Source: Tyto alba (taxonomy: Eukaryota > Chordata > Aves > Strigiformes > Tytonidae). From it: a stretch of 64,000 nucleotides of DNA. The stretch is taken from the NCBI RefSeq assembly GCF_018691265.1, contig NW_024881282.1:55348227-55412226 (forward strand). Reading direction: 5' to 3'. The translations under genes were made by a program, and so were the position numbers. The notes under the pieces are model-generated. The model did no database searches, had not been told where the DNA came from, and saw nothing but the letters and a program-made list of their open reading frames with translations. Below, piece by piece: positions 14,005 to 27,458 of the stretch (position 1 is the first letter of the stretch; every line of letters starts with the position of its first letter).

Positions 14005-15345
14005 TTGCTTAAGGCCCAAAGAGTTGTCTGAAGAAACAGCTAACTCACTGTTAATTTTTAATTACTTTAAAGCACTTGGCAGTTCCAAAGACTGGAAATC
14101 CACTAAAATTACAGCAATATTAATAAAGGCCAGTGGGGTCATTCAGAGCTACCACAGGCTGTATCTGCTTTCACATCAATCTACGGAAAGATGGTAGGAA
14201 ACTTGACAGGATTTTTTATTTTGTGTAGGACTGCCCAACAAGAATTTTATTAATGTTCATGAGAAGGATTTTAAAGAGCAGAGATACCATCAAAGAAAAT
14301 TGCTTTCATTCTTTGATGAGATTACACATTTTTCAATAAAGGTGACTAGTAAAGGTAGTGTAGAAGTGACATAAGATTTTGTATGATTTTTAAACTAGTG
14401 TGGCATTCTGGTTAAAAGACTACATCATACAATAGCAATAAAGAATAAATGAATTAACAACTGACAGAGAGAGAAAAGGTCAGTGGTAAATCAACATTAT
14501 AATGAGGGCTTCCTTGCAGGTTCTTCAGGGACTATGTAATGAGTTGAATTCAACATCTGCATTAATGACATTGAGACAAATATGAAATCACAGACAAAAA
14601 AGTACACAGGTAAGAAGGAATGTTTAGATGAGAAATAAAGAAGAGAAAATCATATTATATGACCTGGTTTTATTTTATGGTCAACAGGGTCATTCTTGCA
14701 AAATATGCTTTAAAAAAGATTAATGCAAAATAATAATAATTTAAAAATAAGCCTACTTGGCTGTAGTCTGTAGACTAGCATTCTGATTTAGTCAGAAAAA
14801 TGTGCTAAAATTATTTTTAGGATATATGCGTATATAGGGAAACACAACAGTATTTAGACCAAGATTAAGAAACTGTATGCAATCCATAATATATAATATA
14901 TATTATATTTATATTTATTAAAACCATATATAGAAATACCTGCATGTATGCTTGTGTATGTAAATATGATTATTAAATAGATTATTATTTAGATATCATG
15001 CATAATTAATTAGTGAAAATTACCTACCCAATGGTAAAGGAGTGTTTAATATAGCAGACAGAGATATAAGAACAACTGTTGTGTAGAAATTGAAACAAGA
15101 CATACTTAAATGAGAAGTAAAGTATGATTTCTTAACGGGGAGAACAATTTTCCTACTGAATCAAAATACCAAGACAAGTACTATCTTTACATGTCTTCAG
15201 ATCAAGGCCAAATGCCTTTAGAAAAGATTTACTTTAGTTAAATGAGAGTTAATGGAGCTTGATACAGATGAAATGCCATTGTCTGATATACAGGAGGTCA
15301 GACTAGATGATCTAATGGCCTTTGCAGTAACTCAAGTGGCAAAAA
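14005..15345 (+). mobile_element. Ancient CR1 LINE, 3' part of ORF2 through the 3' end
   Basis: Several blocks match older amniote CR1 in the correct order. 'AAAGACTGGAAAT' near 14085 and 'GAGCTACCACAGGCTG' near 14145 correspond to early RT. 'GTTAAAAGACTAC' near 14412 and 'GGTAAATCAAC' near 14485 correspond to later RT, followed by 'CATTAATGACATTGAGA' near 14560. 'GTCTTCAGATCAAGGCCAAATG' then lies near 15194. The closing block is AGGAGGTCAGACTAGATGATCTAATGG at about 15293-15319, the classic CR1 3' untranslated region shared by reptiles and birds. All frames are broken and AT insertions are frequent, so it is inactive and much older than the CR1 copies at 46 and 53 kb. The 3' end is preserved, and 5' truncation is typical of the family. 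Confidence 0.85.
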
Positions 15346-18300
15346 CAAACAAAACCAAACTTAAAACCATGACTTAGAGATGATCTTGATTAAGTCCATA
15401 ACCTGATTTAAAAAAAAAAAAAAAAAGTAATCTTAAAGGGCAGCATAAAGTTAACTATAACATAGTCACACATTGAGAGTGGAGTCAATGCTCTCATAGA
15501 CTATACTAATAAAAAAACAAGGCACAGCCCTAAGCAATGACATGATATATTGCTTAATTACTATCACACCTGCTGTCATGGTTTAGCTTTTTAGTATTGT
15601 TATAGTCTGTGCCAGGCACAGTTCAAGAGACGTACAACCAGCACTGTTCCCAATGGGGCACTATGACTGAAGCAACAACCTTTCCATAGAAAAGTGTTTA
15701 GGTGGGTAGAAGTGAGCTGTGTACTGTCACTTGGCGTCAGGGCCAAAGAACACCAGGACACCAGGGTTTTTTTAGTACTACAGCCTAGCCTTGCTTTTAA
15801 TTTTGTCTGAGACTCAGAATTGAATGGGGAAAGGTGGCTGTTCACCAAAGATCCCATAAATTGCAGGCTCCAATGTCCATCACTGAGGTAATGTCTCTTC
15901 CAGATGATCACATCAAGTACTTTACATCTTTTAGATAATTGACAAAGTTTAGTCAAATTAGACAAATCAGAGCTGCTGCTCTGGCCTTTCAGAGCTGCTC
16001 TCAGGAAAGAGTAAATCTCAAGCACTGCTAATCTCCCAGGAGCTGTTTTTATAGGTCTTATTTTTACTTAGGACCTTTCTATGCATTTACCTACATTTTC
16101 TTATATCATCCTGAATCCTGGATGAGGAAAATCTCAGACTACAGAAATATCCTACAGAAATTTCTTGGGCTCTTCCAGGAGTCACCCCTGAAGATCATTT
16201 CCATAGAGATGCTGTTAAAGTGTCAGGAAGAAGTTTACAGCACAAACCTGAAATTCTTCATCTCTCCTCCTCTCTTTTATCCAGTAATCCTGAGTTTAGA
16301 TTAGGGATGGAATTGAAAAGCTCGTCTGCCTGAGTGTAATCTCAGATCAAATCACCCCCTTCCTCTGTCACTGTGACCTAACCATCAGTGGGATGAATTC
16401 TTGGTCCCATCTGTTGGAGCTGCACACCCGCATGTACGGTATATATCCTGTACATCAACTTGTCCTGGAGTGCACAAAGCTCAGTAGTGTCTTGCAGGGT
16501 AAAGCTGGGCAGGGGAAAGACCTGGCAAAAATCTAGAGGGCAATATTTCCTGAGAGGAGAAGTGTGTACCATGGATCTCCCTCACTCCTACCTGAGAGCA
16601 CTCACCATTGGGTAAAAAAAGTGAAAATTGTTTTCTACATTGTTTCACATTTAGTTACAGTTTTCTGGGGTTTTTATACAGCTCTTTTCAGTTTAGTTGG
16701 ACCAGTGTGCATAACAAAAGAGAACATAAAATTAATTTCTGCTTCATAATGGTTAGCTGCCAGTCCAGAAAGATAATAAACAGATAAAAAACATGTCACT
16801 TAGACATTTTAGTGTGTGTTCATTTTCCCTGTATATGTAAAGTAAATTGAGTGGAAGATATAATAAAAATTTAAACAATCTTAGACACTCAAATAACATT
16901 TTGGAATAGGATGAAATGTTTAAAAATTAAGTTTTAAAGATAGAGTTGTGGGAGGATGTAGTACCTTATCAAGAGCACATTAAAAATAAAGCACTTGAAT
17001 ATCTGTTGAAAAAAACAATTCTTGATTAAGAACCAGTAGCAGATGGAAACATTTATTCACTCAAGGCATTACACATTCATTCATGGAGACACAGATGCTA
17101 CTTAGTCTGATGAGTTGTACATTAGCCCTAAATTAATTAAAATATATTTAAACATTACTTTTTTCTCTTGTTCAGAAATGTGTTGTCGAGTTTACAATCA
17201 CGAACTTAGTTCAGTGACTGCAAAAGGCGACTTAAAAACATTGACGCTCTGTAGTATACTTTCTGGATAGCAGAGACAAATACTTACGTAAAATATTAGT
17301 CAAATAGAAGTCCTGATACAAATAAAAGTTGCAATATTATTGTACTCTCTGTCTAAGTTATAGATTAATAAAGTTGAAATTTATTTAACAGTTAAATTGT
17401 CACCTTCTTAGTTTATGCATTTTAATTACCACTTCTTACTGATGGAGAATTATGCTGTTTCCTATTGAGTTTCATCATTTTTCAAAGGTATTAAAGCAAT
17501 GCCACAATGTTTATCTTTTATGCATAGAAGAACATTTAAATCAAAACAGGAATGTATGTCTATTGATCTTTGTAATACATGAGAATTTTACTAAAAATAT
17601 ACATTGTCAGCTTCTCACATTCATTTAAAAAAAAAAAAAGAAAGTAAAATCTTAACTTTTTTTAGTGTACAGAGGAAAGAAAGGCTCAGGACTGGAAAAC
17701 CTTGAAGATTTGAAAATATAAGAATATAATCCATTTATACAGGGGAATCATTTTTATTTCAGTCCCAGAGAATGGATTATAATTTTTGAAAGCATTAATT
17801 CACATATGGTGTCCAAAATGTGAATAATTAAAATTGGATGAAATTTCTCCTTTAAATTAAGTTTAATTTGCAATCTTCATTAACAGTAATTTAGAGTCTT
17901 AAAATAAAAAATCTGAATATTCTTGTTTACTTAAACTTAGTTATTGTAAAATTTCTATAAATACATTGAAAAAAAATCAGATTTCTCATACGCTACCTCC
18001 TCATTCAACTTAACATTACTTTTACTTTGCTAGGATTTCTAGATCCAATAATTTACTTTCCTTAAGTAGTCAGAGAAGAACCAGCTACTAATAAAAACTA
18101 CTTAAACTCTTAATTTTCTGTAACATTGGAAAAATAGTGCTGAAAATCAGCCACATTTTCCTTTCCTGTTTAAAACATTTGCCATGAAGGGAAGTGATCA
18201 AAGTGACACAAAGTAGAGACAGATGAAGTAGAAGATCTGTGACCATAGATAAACAAAAATGAAAGGTATTTTAACTTGTTCTTGCTGAGCAGCAAAGGGG

Positions 18301-20129
18301 GTGGCAGTCATCAACTGCCCATAAGCAGTTGTGAAGATACCTAAGGCTGCCAGCTAATCTCTGGTTCTATGCATTGAGTGAGGGAAGGAGAGCTCTGCTT
18401 CTCTTCTTTAGCCAAGAACCTGTGGTCCCAGATAATCAATGTCCAGGCACCTCAACACAAAGCAAACCTCTGAAGAAAAATTTACATATGACGCACGTTT
18501 CATGCTCTCCCAACTTTTTAACCTCAGAGGGTATTATTAGTATATCTAATAAGAATTTTCCAGACTAACAAGGGGCATCGATGAACAGCAGTGATTGTCC
18601 TTATGAGGATATTTTGATTGCTTCTTTGCTTTGTTCAAATGAAACAAGAGCTCTGAGTATCGCATATTCTGCTGGCACAATCTCAGTTAACTGAAACCCA
18701 TTATAGAATCACAAGTCATTATGTTTTACTTCATGCTGAAAATAGATGGAGCATTTTGAATTGTATGTATAGAACAATTTTCCTCATACATATCAGGAAT
18801 ATAGGAAATCTATAGAATTCATTATTTCAGACACTTTTTTTTATTACATAGATCCATATTTTTTCTTGTTAAGATAAAGTATACACTGCCTTTGGAATAT
18901 CAGACAGTGAAAAGGAGAAGAAAGCCTTTAAAGTTAAACACATCATTAAAATAAAACCAAACAGAATCCCTTTGATTGTATATCTGAATTATGCAATTAT
19001 GCCATTAGCTTGTGTTGATGGTTATTTCTTGGAAGACTGTAATACAGATACTGTGGATATATTATTACAGGATCTAGAGACATTTAGTAATATTTTTGAA
19101 TCAATACAACTAAGAAAAAAATCAAGGCGATGAGAATAATGTTTTAGGTATTACCATCAAGGAAGACTAATGTACTCACAACACAGGAAAATGCAATGTG
19201 CTTTCACTGTATGGGGGACACTTTTTCCCAAAGGGAGTAAAGACCGATTTAATCACCCTGTAACTGGACAGTTGCATTTTGTCTCACTTGGCTTAATAGA
19301 CAAGGGCAAGAAAAGTTATGTCTTTACAGCACTCAAGAAATGAAGAACAATTTGAGGATACCAAAGAGGTACTCATGTCTGTTTCCATAAGCTAGTTCTG
19401 ACTCTTGAAGCACAAGAAAATTTGGTAAAGAGATATCTAAGCTAGTTCCACACAAGCTAGCTTTCATCCAGACGCAACACAGTCATGTGTACACACACAA
19501 CTTAGTGTAACCCACAAGCACAGCTCTCAGCTTCTCATCAGTGCTCACAGCTGCTCGCTTTACACATCAGTGTAACGTGCCACTGAACTTAGCAGTGCAG
19601 GTCACTGTTTGTGGAGGAGTCTACTCAGCAAGCGTCTGTGACTACTGTCAACTCAAACTTTATTTCCAGAAAGATATTATCAAATGGGCAACCTAGCTTG
19701 CAGAGGAAGGCTTGGCTTTGGGGAGCAGTGAATGAACACTGTGATAGAATACTACTTTCTCTATGAATAAGCTAGAGATAATTCTCTTTATAATATAAAA
19801 GGCATTGCTGACTTAAGAACAAATAGGCAAAACATTCAGGAGTAAACTAGGTTAAAAATTAGAAAAATAATTCTGACCATCAGAGCAGTGGGAATAAGAA
19901 ACGGTCTCTCTGCAGTGATGGGTAACAGTAATTAACAGCTTCCCTCTTCTGTCTTTTACTGGACTGCAGAGAAGAGCCTGCTCTGATGTAGGCTACTTCA
20001 CAGAGACTCTAACATTTGCTATTGTTAAGACAGAATGAGTGGTAAATATGAAAAATAATCTGATTTTTTTTCTTCTATGTGAAGCTACCTACAAATAGGA
20101 TGAACTTATTTCTGTAATTTATTTTCCAG
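15346..20129. other. Noncoding AT-rich stretch
   Basis: A17 at 15410-15426. A 141-codon minus-strand frame (15600-16025) resembles no family and is within chance expectation. The part around 17.1-17.4 kb has a few CpGs in an otherwise CpG-poor area, which could mark a constrained noncoding element, but reading alone cannot show this. Confidence 0.45.
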
Positions 20130-20235
20130 GTAGGTATGACCTTCCAGAACTTGTCTGCCAGAAAAGAAAAGGAAGAAAACTCCCCAGCCAGGCTCCAGAC
20201 TTAGCTGAGTAGGACGGTGGGTGCAACAACAGCTG
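20130..20235 (+). other. Possible spliced noncoding exon
   Basis: A pyrimidine-rich acceptor ending TTTTCCAG sits just before 20130, and a near-consensus donor CTG|GTAAGT follows 20235, giving a 106-nt exon-like unit. The segment is richer in GC than its surroundings. The frame starting at 20130 stops at 20205-20207, one other stops almost at once, and the third runs to a stop near 20215. It could be an untranslated or lncRNA exon, or chance splice signals. No gene identity is assigned. Confidence 0.2.
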
Positions 20236-23200
20236 GTAAGTAAACTTCTTGGGCCAAATCACAGAGATTCAGCATGGACATGATATGTAATACATTGTTC
20301 CAGTATTGTAGAATCACTTCAGTCCTCCTTTACACAAAACTTCCCAGCCATTTGTGTTTCACACTGAAATCAGAAAACAGATAGACTCTGTAACAAAACT
20401 ACAACAATCTCATAGCTCTAAAAATACATCTGCAAAAAGCCTATGGACTCTTAGGTGTATAGTATCTTCTATCAGGGACAGCATGAAACATCCAAAGCAC
20501 CTAACAGTTTAAGAAAATTCTTGGCATAGAAAGCACAACATGAAAAGAGCAACAGAATACTTCAGCCATAATATTTTCTCACTTTAGTTCTTTGTAGTAT
20601 TACTTCTAAAAGCATTTATAAAAATACCTACACTTAGACTGAAGTGGCCATGAGACTAACACCCTGCCAGGTCTATATGAACCAAAACTTCCCTGACTGT
20701 GTGGACACACATGATTGTTTTATTTTCACTAACTACTTTAGTCCTTCGTGCTGTGATAATAACAAACAGTATAAAATAGATTTAGTACCAAATGGAAAAT
20801 GCTCAAGAAAATTACAGGAGCAAGCTTTGTAGTAAAAATCCATTCTAGTAAATTCTGAACTATCTATTGATAACGTAAATCATGAGACAATGTTGGCCAC
20901 AAATTACTATTTTGAGATATATATCAAACTACTGCAAATTACTGTACTTTAACAGCAGTTCAGTAGGAACAAAAAAGATACATTTTAGACAGGTTTCAGA
21001 GTTTATCATCTCTGAGCTGGTAGCTTCTAAGCTTGATTTTATAAAAAGAAAAGCTATGTCATGGAGTAAAAATGGAGTTTGATTTTGGACTGCAGACATA
21101 ATGTCTGTATCTGGGCTAAAGGAGAAAGAAACAGAAGCTCTCTCAGAAAACAATTGGGCGAATGGGATTTAAGTACTTCAGTCCTCAAAATCATTCTGTT
21201 GAGCATATTTGTGAATAAAGATAAATTTAAGATTGTGCTTTGATGCATTCCTGGGTAAACACTGTTTTACTTCACACAGACTCACTGCTACTGTAATATA
21301 AAATTTAGACCACTGTTATGAAGAGTTGTACCTGTCGTAAGTACTCCAACTATTTGTGAGTGAGTGAAGGATTGAGATATTCCATAGCTGTACACATATT
21401 TACAGAAGAATATCTTTATCTTAAAAAAAATGTGTAGATGATTGATTTTACATACAGAATAGACTGATCTTAATCACATCTGGATATATTTACAAAATCA
21501 AGAATTAAAAGTACATCTTGCTGGGAATCATTTTTCTGAATTTCTTGGCAGTAATTCATTGTAAAAATATTTTCTTTACATATAATTTACTAATGTTACT
21601 CTTTACAGCTTACCATTTCACTGACAGTTTTTTCCAGACTGGCCTCCTGCTAGCAGAGGGGAAGGGCTAGGTAAATACTAACTGTAGCACATTCATTGAC
21701 TATATTATTGTGACTGTATTCAGCAAATGACAGGATTAAGGCAGAGCATTTAAATCACCTTCATTTTAGTGAAGTCTAAGCAACTCGCTAATTAATTATA
21801 ACTCACAACTTTGAGTTTCTCATACACATCTACACTACTGTATAAAATATCTGCTCCAAATTTTTTTTTTCTTCAGTTTTATTCAGAGACAAGAAAAGCA
21901 ATTCCCCATCTGTTTCTAAATTTTTTTTAACTTATTTGTGACTTGAGGATTGATTCCCACTATGCTGTTCTTTTTGATTGCCTGCAATAAGATTTTCCAG
22001 ATTCAAGTCCTTTTGAAGAAACATTGATTTAATAATTACACATCACCATTTTTACTACATTACGATAAAGATTTATCTAAGAAAACTGATGTTTAAAGAC
22101 ATGTCAGTGTCTTTGGGTGGAGATAAATGTCTTTTGCTGGATTCACACTGAAGATTGAAGTATTGTAAATATACAAAAAATATGAATAATTCTTGGTGTG
22201 TAGAACCCATTTTTCTGTCTTTTCCCATTGAATATTTTAATTATTAGATAATAAGCAAGACAGGACTCTTATTTCTTCAATTTTTTGTAAGCAGACATGT
22301 TCTGAGCATACATACTTACTATATACTTTTATTTCATAACTGTGTTCATATACCTTTTAAATATTTTAATCTATAAAATTGATCTATATATATTTATAAA
22401 TGTAGATTTCATACATTGAAATCATGATGTAGATGGTATGGTCTATACCCAGATCTGACATTCTGGGTTTATCCCATGTCCTCTATGCTGAGACACATAA
22501 TGTTTCAAGTTAATGATTTCTGTAGTACATGAGAGATGACAATTCTGATGTTTTGGTCTCTTCCTCACCATCTGGAAAACATTCTGCTTCCTGGGATCAT
22601 TCCTGAGTGTCATTACAACGGGTTTGGATTTTAGGACACTCTCTCCCATTCCCTTCCTGAGTCAAAGCAGGGATTTTGACCTTCAGTTCTGACTTCATTT
22701 GGGGTAATCAATAGGCACAGGACTCTGTGCAATGGGGAGGTTTGCAGAATGAGTGTCTCAACAAGCTGTCTGGCCTGCTCTGACTTCAACGACTTCAGTT
22801 TCACAGTGGGATCCGAGTTTTTCCTGTGTGCTTTCTGCAGATGCCTCTTACCTTTAGCGAAAATTGGGAAGATAACGAACTTACTCTCTTAACTGAGCAT
22901 CCCCAAAAACAAGGTGGAATATATTCATGTCTAAGCAGTGCTAGAATTTGGATGGTGGCTTGGTAATAGCATTTACAGATTTACATTTATATATTACAAC
23001 TCAGGAACTGAAGACACGTCTAACATAGGGCATTATATAAAGAAGTTCCTCATTTTTATTCATTTGTTTTTGTCTGGAAGAGTTATTGTTTCTGTCTGCT
23101 CATGCCCCAGTCCATCTTTGTGTCTCTCCAGATAGACTGTGGTTTTAAAAGTGTTTGTACCACTGCACTTCTAACTCTTTCGTAAGAATTGGCTAGGAGG

Positions 23201-26200
23201 ATTTTGAGTGTATCAATATTGCCAAACTAGTGTCCAAAAGTCATGAATCAGAGCATCAAATATTGAGAAATCCTTAAAGCTGTGGAATTAAAAGCAATAG
23301 TTTTCATTTATTTTATTTGCTTCTAGGGTCATAAGAAGTCTGTACAATTTTTGCAAATTCTGTAAAGTTACACAACTCCAGAAAGTAGGACTTTAAGGAA
23401 ACTATCTCCAGGCTTGGATACCACAGTGAGAGACACTGACACTGACAGCTCTGCAGTTTCTGTACAGTTACTTTAGTCACATGTTCTACTTCATCTGGTA
23501 GGCGACCAAATTAACATCTTTGAATTTAAAAGCAAGGATAAGAAATTGTGCTTATGCACAAATTAAGACAGCTTTTGCTGGGCACAAGACAAATTCTTAT
23601 GCTACAAGAAACAAGGGATAATATATCATGCTGGCTATCCAGTTTGAAAGAAGTCTTAATGAAAAGGTCAGAGTATATAAAAAGATCATAGTAATACAAA
23701 TCAAAGAGGGCAAGGAAAGATCTTACAAGATCTTTCTTTCATGGAAGGCAGGGGAAAAAGATAGATAAGTAAAAGCACATTGAAAAACACTGTATTTCAA
23801 CCAAATTTGTAACCTCGGCAATAATTTCATACTTTTCTATAAAGATCTAGGATATAGATGGATGTACATAAATTAATGAAAATAATAATTATTTGGAAAT
23901 GAGACACCTTCCATCTATTGAAGACCTTAACATCCCTTTCACCAAAGCAGTAGACGGTTTCATACTATGTGAAATGCCTTGACAAGTCTGACATCTGCAA
24001 ATCTGATTAGTTTATACACAAATATAATGAACTTGGACTTGCAGAACTGTTATTATACACACAAAAATCATAGGAGAACTGTCTTATAGATTGAAAGATT
24101 GAATGACATTGGCAACATATTGATATAATGCATTACAGCTCCACTATACTTATGAAAGTCTACAATTATAAAAGACTTTCTGTTACTATATATGCACAAA
24201 AATGTTTTCATGATTTAACTTAAAAATCTCCTAAAAGACACATGCAACACATTATCAGAATACTTGTCTTTCTCCCTGAATAAATTAAAATGAATGTTAC
24301 AAACACTTTATTTGATATAAATACCTATAATTGTATTCATGAACATTTCCAAGGCAAATATTTGACTTTGTAGATTTAAGTCATAGAATAGCTTCAATGC
24401 AGACTCTACAAAACTTGTGCAGCTTCTTGATCAGGCTGTTTATGCAGGCAGGTGCAGACAAATCAAATCCTCTGACCACATTTTATAACATGCACAGATG
24501 TAAGACAGCACACAACCACACTATCTAAGACAATTAATGAACACAACTTTGTAGTCAGTTTAGAAGAACTGGTTTTCTTTATGGCTCTGGAGTGATTACT
24601 CACAAGAGCACACAAATAATGATGTAGCTCATTTTCAAGCACAATTCACCCTAAAACAAGGCTCTGGCTTAGATGTCTTAACAAATGTTTCTAGGTCTTT
24701 GCATCAACTTCTTTCACTATAAAATTAAGGTAACATTAATTCTAATTTTTTGTCATGCTGGATGTATTGGATATATTGGTCAAAACTTCCCTCAATATGA
24801 ATTTAGATTTGAAAATTTTGAATAAAACTGTTTCCCCAGTAGTGAAAAAAAATGGCCTAGTACAGATTAATCAGTAGTTTAGTCTGTAGCTTTTTATTTC
24901 TTAATATGTTTGGTCCTATCCTGAAAAATACCTGTGCTGATGACACAGTGGGTTCCATATAATTAACATTCAAGAATTTCTGTATCTAATGTACTTAGTT
25001 TACAAATAAATTGGTGGGGTTTGTTTTATTTTTGGTTTTGTTTTGTTGTTTGAGTTTTTTTTTCTAACTGCTTTCCCTACATTCCTTAAAATCAAGCTAG
25101 ATATTCTAGGGTGGGTTTTTTCATGTCACATATCATTGCTAGTTATAAATGTTCTGCAAAGCAAATGAGCTCCCAGCTACATCTGTGCAACACTAAATTC
25201 CAAATTAAGTTCTCTATGGATGGCACTATCACCCTATTTCCCTGTACAGAATTGCACAGGTGTATCCAGCTGAAAGCTATTAAACAAGTCTGTTGATGAT
25301 ATACAAGATGGAACAAAATTTGCAGCTTAGTATTTCCTAGCTGTGTTGGCTCTGAAGGAGAGAAACTTATTTATATTACTGGCACAGGCAGCTATTACAG
25401 AATGCATGGAGAAAGGAGATCTGCTGAATAAAATGGTGCTGTTTGGGAGGCAGAAGGATTCATGCTAGAACTACACTTTATGGTCTTCTGTACTAATATT
25501 CTGTAATCACAATAGTCTTTCTTCCAACATGGTAGAACAGGGTCAGATGTCAACAAGAAAAATTGTTACAAATGAGAACTTTATAACCTTGGAGAGAGGT
25601 AATAAAATGTTTGTGACTTTCTCGTCAGCTGCATCTACAGAAAAAAATATATGAGTCAGTTATAGATGACCCTGTTTTGAAGTCATCTCTACAGTAATTG
25701 TACTCCAATTCTTATTTCAAAAGATACTTCAAAATCTTTTTTCATGAGACTTTTAAGATTCTGCTGCTGTGATTTATTTGATCCTTTGAATTTCTGTATT
25801 TTTGCTGTTGCTTAGTGTGTTTCTTTGCAGAGAGGGAATTCCTATTGTAGTTTACAGTATGTTCATCAACTTTTGCCACTTTGGAAGCTCTTGAGAATGT
25901 TTAGTAGATGCAGAACAGCAAAAAAAAAAATAATTCTTATTTAGAAAAAGGAAAAAAAATAACACTTGAAAATATTTTACTTTAAAATCAGTATGACCTT
26001 CCATAAAGGTTTACAGTAGCTCTTTTTCTTCCTGAATCAGTGTGCTCCTTTTAAGCTAAAAAACTCACCCTGGACACTTCTCTTTAAACTGAAAATTTAT
26101 CAGATTCAGCCTAAAGTAAAGGAGCTTCTGAGAGCGTGAGTTCCTCTCCCATTCCCCCCCAGCACTTCCAGTAAGGACAAATATGGAAACAACAACCTAT

Positions 26201-26706
26201 ATCAAAATGTTTCTGTCTCAGAAAGACTGTCCATCATGAAGTTTTCTCACTTTCTCTTGAATATTTGGAAATGTACATTACACAGCTGTAATTATGCCTA
26301 GAAAAAAAAGTCAGCAAAAGAACTGGGTGTTATTTGAAATACCTAAATGAAAATATACTTGTCCAAAAATCTCACCTCAGCACCTAATTGCATATGTTCC
26401 TATCGTTCTTAGATGCTTACATGTGTAAAACTTAAATAAAATTCACTATTGGCATTGACATTTTCAGATTGATATAAAGTAATTTTTAATAAAACCACTA
26501 TACTCAAGACCAATATTTATATAAAATTTTCAAACATCCTTCTACAAAGAAAAAATATTGCTTTGAGATCCTTTCCACAGAACAAAATAATTGATAATAA
26601 GCAAGTATTTACAAAACAAACTATCCTAAACTTAGCACAAAAGCAATCCAAGGAATCTCTGAATCATCTCTGTTGATCCCAAGTACATAAAACGTAATGA
26701 GCTAAC
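20236..26706. other. Noncoding stretch, nothing recognised
   Basis: AT-rich. It includes a small inverted repeat, TTGTGC-ttat-GCACAA, near 23545-23560 and a T/G-rich run near 25020-25065. A 68-codon minus-strand frame (22443-22649) has no recognised similarity. Confidence 0.45.
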
Positions 26707-26815
26707 CTGGCTTTATTTCACTCCCCATTTGCTGGTTAATTGGTCTATAACAGAAACATGCATCTGTAGCCCTTTGTTCCATTGTCTTGAGACTTTCCAT
26801 TACTTCACCTAATTT
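26707..26815 (-). other. Candidate coding exon (unidentified)
   Basis: Read on the minus strand, an acceptor ending TCTTTCAG precedes 26815 and a donor-like CCAG|GTTAGC follows 26707. The 109-nt unit between them is open in one frame only. It would encode about 36 residues, beginning Lys-Leu-Gly-Glu-Val-Met-Glu-Ser-Leu-Lys, with a short amphipathic helix-like half and a Cys-Phe-Cys-Tyr-Arg-Pro stretch. The donor is weak at +3 (T). No protein family was recognised. A second candidate lies about 500 bp upstream on the same strand. An open frame of this size is common by chance, so this is only a lead. Confidence 0.2.
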
Positions 26816-27298
26816 CTGAAAGATTTTGTTTATTAAGATCAAAGTAGATTGAAGCCAACAACTGCCTAGAAAGGAGTCCCATCCCTCACTGCAGCATATA
26901 GCTACTGTTATTTTGAACAAGGACAACATGTTCAAGATCTGTCTGTGTGAAAAAGAGCAAAAGATGATACTTTTGGTTCCTGAAGGCTTTCAGGACTATC
27001 ATTGTTCTAGGATATTTGAAAATAAAAGAGGTGGTTTGCAAACTTCCTTATAATATGTTCTGTTGCCTCGTCAGAACAGCAGCTTTTTATTTTCTTCAGC
27101 TTCTCGAGGACTTCTACATACTAGAATTATAATCTAGTCTTATGTTTTACCATTTTGACTCACATTCTAATTGTTTTCCTGTAAAGTTGTCATACAACCA
27201 CCTTTTTCTACCCACAAAAGCTGCATGCATTCTGAAGGGACTTCACAGCTAAATGTGTGAGATCTGATCCTGAAGTACATAGATGAAACTCGGGGATC

Positions 27299-27458
27299 TC
27301 ATCCAGAAAATCCTGCAACTGGCCAGTCCACATCAACACTGGTGTCAGTTAATGGATGCTCCTGTGCAGCTTTAGGAGCATCTCCGTCTGTTATGTCATG
27401 ACTGGAGAGTGGAGTTTTTCTGGGTACATCTATGATGCACCTGAGGCATGATTCCAGC
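27299..27458 (-). other. Candidate coding terminal exon (unidentified)
   Basis: On the minus strand a good acceptor (TTTTGTTTTCTAG) ends just before 27458. A single frame then stays open for 52 complete codons to TGA at 27299-27301. The translation is complex and acidic, with runs such as Asp-Gly-Asp-Ala-Pro-Lys and Asp-Val-Asp-Trp-Pro near its end. The entry phase requires two bases from the preceding exon. An AATAAA occurs roughly 200 bp downstream on the same strand. No strong in-frame donor exists, so it would be a last exon. That conflicts with the candidate exon at 26707-26815 belonging to the same transcript. No family was recognised, and chance is a real alternative. Confidence 0.22.

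Noticed and set aside
15600..16025. 141-codon minus-strand frame
   Set aside because: No recognisable domain, and near the upper edge of chance length. Its Ser/Thr/Leu-rich content is not family-like.
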